Source: Talinum fruticosum (lineage: Eukaryota > Streptophyta > Magnoliopsida > Caryophyllales > Talinaceae). From it: 64,000 nucleotides of DNA. Below, piece after piece: positions 59,531 through 64,000 of this stretch (position 1 is the first letter of the stretch; each line of letters starts with the position of its first letter). The notes under the pieces were generated by a model that had not been told where the DNA came from, searched no databases, and was given only the letters and a program-made list of their open reading frames with translations. The translations under genes and the position numbers were made by a program. The DNA is taken from positions 4,394,501 to 4,458,500 of the forward strand of contig JAITYX010000040.1 in NCBI GenBank assembly GCA_021018815.1, read 5' to 3'.

Positions 59531-61102
59531 TGAAGACTCGGACATCTGCTCAATACTTTTCTGAGTTGTATAAAAGGAATCAGGTATAACAATCTCATAC
59601 TTACGAGTTTTGATTCCAAGGTATTCTCCGTATCTCGAAACTTCTTTGAGTAAAATAGTATCTTTTCTAAGTGATACAGCTCTTACTTATTATATTTCTT
59701 GCTTATCTGTAAGCGACTCGAAAACTCGGTTCTTTGTTCCGAGTCCAAGCATCACTCGGCTTTATCGCAGATTGAATAGACCAAGTACTTCGTCTTTTCT
59801 CACTCGGAATCGACTTGTGGTTATAAGTCCTATTTTGTAATGGTCGGTATTTTTAGCTTGTTTCATGCTTAGTCTATATCAAGTTAATTCACTCGATATT
59901 CTTTACTCGAACTTGATTCTTCGCTTAGACTAAGTCGGATGGAATTCCGAGTATCATGGATATTGGACTCGGAAAATTCCATTTCGTTTCGACTCGGATA
60001 AATAGTTGTTTAATTATCGTAATTATTTTATTATCTCGTGTCTAATCTTGGGCCAAAGTATTTTATACTTTGAGAACCAAAATTGATTTACTTTTGTAGG
60101 TTATTCAATCGAGGATACACTTTTCAAACTACAAAAGTAACCGGCTCGTAACGTCAAATCACCAGCAGACATGGCTCTTCACCTTCTCTCGCTCCGAGTC
60201 CAAGTAGATTGTGTCGTGGCTGTCTGTTTCCAAATCTGGAAAACTGGAACGCCAAGCTTAAAGGTGGTTTGCACCTTATCTTTCAAGACACCACTAATGG
60301 TTTTGGGACTTCCAAGAAGAGTTAAACCGTTGTCCAACGTTCATATTACAACGGATACTTTCGAGTGACTCGAAAGCTTCTATCAACGGTCATAGAGGAC
60401 TCTTAGTCAGCAGATGAAGATAACGGCTACTCTGCCTAGTCATCTATAAATAGAAGCCATCTCACAAGACTTGAAGATGGGCCGAACATATTGATAATAC
60501 ACATACTTGCTCAAAGTTATTGTATTTACTTTCAATCTTCAACTTACAACTCCCACTCCGTAATTCATTACTTTACGAGTAGTAAGGTCTTGTACTCGGT
60601 TACAAACTCTTTCTTACATTCTTTGTAAGGTCCCTTGACTAAGATGTAAGGGTTAACTCAGCTTAGTTATCCCTAGCTGTAAGGGTTATCTCAGCTAGGA
60701 AGTACTAGATCGGATAAGGGAATTTCGAGTCTAGGAAAACTTGTATAGAGTTGTCTAAGGGAACAACTCGGGTTCGATCGATTCACGGTATTTTGTGGAC
60801 TCAAAATAGTGAATTTGACTTCGTGTCCGGATTGACACGGTCCGTGGTTTTCTGCCCCGGGAGGGTTTCCACGTAATCTCTAAGTGTTATCTTTCCGAGT
60901 TCATTCTAAACTCGGATAGTTTTACTGACTCTTGCTCATTCCGCTTAATAGCCTTCGAGTTAAATCTTTTCGACCCTGTTGATAGACTCGGAATCTGTCT
61001 CTGTCTTGTTTTTAACGGAAGAGCTAAAGTTTCCAAGAAAAACTTCTATCACCCTATTCACCCCCTCTAGGGTGACTCATACTCTCCCAGAGCAAACCTA
61101 CG
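59531..61102 (+). repeat. Solo LTR C nested in element B pol
   Basis: A complete LTR of the same family (TGAAGACTCGG to AACCTACG, TATA box at 60445-60453, conserved stem near the end) with no primer-binding site or internal region after it. AGATC flanks it on both sides (59525-59529 and 61103-61107), and the pol sequence continues across it. It is therefore the product of LTR-LTR recombination of a later insertion. Confidence 0.9.
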
Positions 61103-61766
61103 AGATCGAAACTCTATCGAGGTATGATTGGATCTTTGCTTGTATCTTACTTCGAGTAGACTAGACATAATGTTTAGTGTCTGTCTATGTGTAAGATTTT
61201 AAGCTAATCCAAAAGAATCACATCTCACTGCGGTGAAGAGAATATTTAGATATTTTGCGGGGCCTCGGAATTTAGGTCCGTGGTACTCAAGAGACTCGAA
61301 TTGACTCTCACTTGGATACTCAAATGCTGATTACGCTGGATACAAAGTTGATAAAAAGAGCACTTCAGGAGCTTGCCAATTTCTAGGTCAATCCTTAATA
61401 TCTTAGCACTCAAAGAAGCAAAACTCAGTAGCTCTATCAACTGTCGAGGCTAAGTATATTACAGCTGGAGCATGCTACGTTCGAGATCATATGGATAAAG
61501 CAACACTTAAGAGATCTTGGACTTTCTTTCAAATCGGTTCCAATCAAGTGTGACAATCGAGTGCAATTAGCATCACCAAAAATCCAGTTCAGCACTCAAA
61601 GACAAAGCACATTGAGGTCAGGTGTCATTTCTTAAGAGACCATTCTGAGAAAGGTGATATTGAACTCAATTTCATTCCTACCAATCTTCAACTAGCTGAT
61701 ATCTTTACTAAGCCTCTTGGTGAGTTTTGTTTTATTAGGAATGAGCTTGGTATGATAAATGTATAA
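61103..61766 (+). pseudogene. Copia RNase H end, element B
   Basis: Continuation of pol after solo LTR C: motifs STSGACQFLG, HSKKQNSVALST and ADIFTKPLG, and a stop near 61766. Stops and shifts throughout. It joins seamlessly to 59524 when the LTR and one AGATC are removed in thought. Confidence 0.85.
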
Positions 61767-62131
61767 TTATGTGCTTTCTATGTGAAAATCTCATTACATG
61801 ATTGATAACCATTAGTTCAGTTGACTTAGTGATATTGAGCCGATAGTTATTATTTGCTTCTAGTTTCGAGTCACTCGGAAACTTAGCTGAGTCAGACTCA
61901 TACATTGAGAAAAATGGACGTCAATTCTCCGAAATCATCACTAGATAAGTGGAGAATTTCAGAATTTATTTTAAAATATTTTGCTCTCTCTCTCGCGTTG
62001 TGATCGGACAACTAGCCTTTGGGAGACAACCGTTGGAATTCTAACTGTTGAAGAAGAGAACCGTCACACGGGTCCGAGGTGACCGATGAAAGAGCTGAGT
62101 CGGAATGGATACTAAAGGACGATTATTCTCC

Positions 62132-62140
62132 TATAAATAG
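62132..62140 (+). promoter_or_regulatory. TATA box before the post-pol ORF, element B
   Basis: TATAAATAG, then GCGACTATTCTCC, a CT-rich leader and a possible donor (CAAGTAAGC near 62268). It corresponds to 33570-33578 in element A. Confidence 0.5.
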
Positions 62141-62384
62141 CGACTATTCTCCTTCATTTTGTTACTTTACTTTTCACTTAGTCTCTCTCTCGAAATCAAA
62201 ACTTCGCGCACAAGCTCTCTGTGTCTACAGCAACTTCGGTAATTTCAAGCTTCGTGAAGATCATCTCAAGTAAGCTCATCTGCTCTCAACTCCTTCTACT
62301 CTTTTATTTTTTTCTCTTACTCTCTTCGAGTTCTTCTTTCCTCATCCTTCTCAAGCCTTCATACTCTCTCTTTTTCCCTCAAAG

Positions 62385-63106
62385 ATGACAAAAAGAGGTT
62401 CTCACCCTGACTTTCTTGGCTCCTCTACAAAGAAGCCCCACACAAAAAGCCAAGAAGGCCCTTCCACCTCTAAACCTCTCGTCACCCAACATCTTGCGCT
62501 GGATGATAAGTTCTTCCCAACCACCAAATTTTTGTGGTTGCCTCACATCCAATCAACCAGGGTTTATAATTTTCTTTGTTTCAGCGAGTTCATATACCCC
62601 GAACTCGTATCCGAGTTTTACACTCATCTCACCGATCCGAAGGTGTCCTAACCTCCGGGGTTCAGAACATAGCAGTTCGCATAAACACTTCCCTTCTCCA
62701 TCGTCTCGTTCAAGGTCTCTTCTCTCTTCTTGAACAGCAATCCAATTCCTTTCACTGAGGTCATCGACGACTTCTTTGAAAAGTATGCCAAAGAGTTCCC
62801 TAGGTCACGCAAAAATTTTTCTCGTAACTCGGCTAAGGTCGAAGCACATCTTCTGTGTTTCTTGCTAATGAGAACCTTCTTCTCTCAGCACTCTAGCAAG
62901 GAGAACCCCAACTCCAGGCACCTCAAAGCTCGTTGTGACATTCTCGAGGGCTACGAAGTAGACCACTTTCCCTCCATAATTGAGCAAATGGCAGCTGTGC
63001 TAGCTCAACTCGAAAACAAGAAGAGCACCCCTCTTCCTTTCGGTGATCTTCTCACCCTTGTTTTCAAATAATTCAAAGTTCCTCTTTCCCTCGGACCAAA
63101 ACACTA
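62385..63106 (+). pseudogene. Post-pol envelope-like / plant-transposon-domain ORF, element B
   Basis: The best-preserved N-terminus of the three copies: an 88-codon frame from ATG 62385 (MTKRGSHPDFLGSSTKKP) through ALDDKFFPTTKF, VYNFLCFSEFIYPELV and EFYTHL. It then shifts frame twice and continues with RINTSLLHRL and a 113-codon frame (62730-63071) with FTEVIDDFFEKYAKEFP, LLCFLLMRTFFSQHSSKENPNS and ILEGYEVD. The C-terminal acidic part is missing because LTR D interrupts at 63107. Homology and role are as for the element A copy. The start is well supported by agreement among copies. Confidence 0.7.
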
Positions 63107-64000
63107 TGAAGACTTAGACACTCGCTCCACACTTTTCTAAGTTCTATCCAAGGAATCAAATATAAGAACTTCTCACTTACAAAGTTTTGATTCCAAGGCA
63201 TTCTCTATACTTTAGAAACTTTTCTAAAGTGATATAGTATATTTTCTAAGTGATATAGCATTTACTTCACGTATTCTTGCTTGTCTCTGTGTGACTCGAG
63301 AATGTGTTCAGGCTATCTCACTCAGTCCGAGTCTTTCATCACTTAGAAGTATCACATGTTCAATTGACTAGTATTCGCATAACCGCGCTCGGATCCGACT
63401 TCATGTTGCAAGCCTTATTCTATTATAGTCGGCGCTTCTAGTCCGAATCATGCTTAGTGTATATCAAGTTATTTCGATCGATATTCTTTATGTAACTTGA
63501 TTCTACGCTTAGACTAGCTCGAGATGGAATTTTGAGTTTCATGGATATTAGACTCGAAAATTCCATTCACTTTCCGACTCGGATAATTAGTCGCTTAATT
63601 ATCTTGATTAAATTATTATTTGTGTCTAATCTTGGACCAAAGTATTTTATACTTTGAGAACCAATTTGATTTACTTTTGTAGGTTATTCAAACGAGGCTA
63701 CACCTTTTGAAAATACAAAAGTAACCAAGCTTCAAAACGTCAAACCACCAGCGAGACAAGGCTTTTCCCCTTCTCCGACCTAGCCCTAGAAGATTGTGTC
63801 AGGACTCTCTGTTTCCAAATTTGGAAAACCGAAACGCTAAGCTTAACGGTGGTTTCCACCTTATCTTTTAAGACACCGCCAGTGGTTTTGGGACTACCAA
63901 AGAAGTTAAGAACCGTTGTCCAACGTTTATATTTCAACGGATACTTTACGAGTGACTCGGAAAGTCGTCAACAACGGTCACAAAGGACTTCCCGTCGAAG
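63107..64000 (+). repeat. LTR D, 5' part, running off the window
   Basis: Begins TGAAGACTTAG and follows the same order as LTR A for about 900 bp. No polypurine tract precedes it and it cuts the accessory ORF, so it is a separate insertion, not the 3' LTR of element B. Confidence 0.8.

Noticed and set aside
63107..64000. LTR D as the 3' LTR of element B
   Set aside because: It interrupts the accessory ORF and lacks a polypurine tract before it, so it is better explained as a separate insertion.
1..64000. CRISPR, phage, bacterial operon or organellar insertion
   Set aside because: No direct-repeat/spacer array, no dense bacterial-type genes, no plastid or mitochondrial gene block; repeats present are microsatellites, MITEs and LTRs.

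Overview
This window looks like nuclear, transposon-dense chromatin of a flowering plant, probably a eudicot. It is AT-rich. Every coding signal I can identify belongs to a plant transposon family, and nearly all are broken by stops and frameshifts. I found no intact host gene, rRNA, organellar block, CRISPR or bacterial-type gene. The species cannot be fixed from sequence alone.

Layout. 1-5136: a minus-strand Ty3/gypsy element (Tekay/chromovirus-like), with a long LTR and a primer-binding site, inserted into a LINE. 5137-8880: that LINE, minus strand, with ORF1 and ORF2. The LINE itself sits in a Ty1/copia RNase H fragment (8890-9340), which is followed by copia LTR sequence. 10415-10739: a foldback MITE. 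12008-12077: a tRNA-like gene or pseudogene. 12433-12666: a textbook truncated LINE insertion with 14-bp target duplications. 13600-13730: hairpins next to a long (AT)n. 16571-17097: a 527-bp, almost fully palindromic MITE. 19344-21242: a non-autonomous hAT with 8-bp target duplications.

21417-36005 can be read as one PIF/Harbinger element. It has TAA target duplications, similar termini, and decayed Myb/SANT and DDE transposase genes, and it was split by a Sirevirus-like Ty1/copia element (26500 to about 35000). 37328-50400 is a Tat-clade Ty3/gypsy complex on the minus strand: LTR, antisense accessory genes, pol, LTR, then a second copy of the accessory region. 50401-64000 holds two more Sirevirus-like copies (one minus, one plus), a nested solo LTR at 59531-61102 and a further LTR running off the end.

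Two systems deserve attention. First, the Tat element carries intron-containing genes (plant-mobile-domain-like and DUF7745-like) antisense to pol, between pol and its 3' LTR. One intron sits at the equivalent place in two copies. Second, the Sirevirus copies carry a post-pol, envelope-like accessory ORF preceded by its own TATA box. Catalytic Asp-to-Asn and Trp-to-stop changes recur in unrelated elements, which fits decay by cytosine methylation and deamination.
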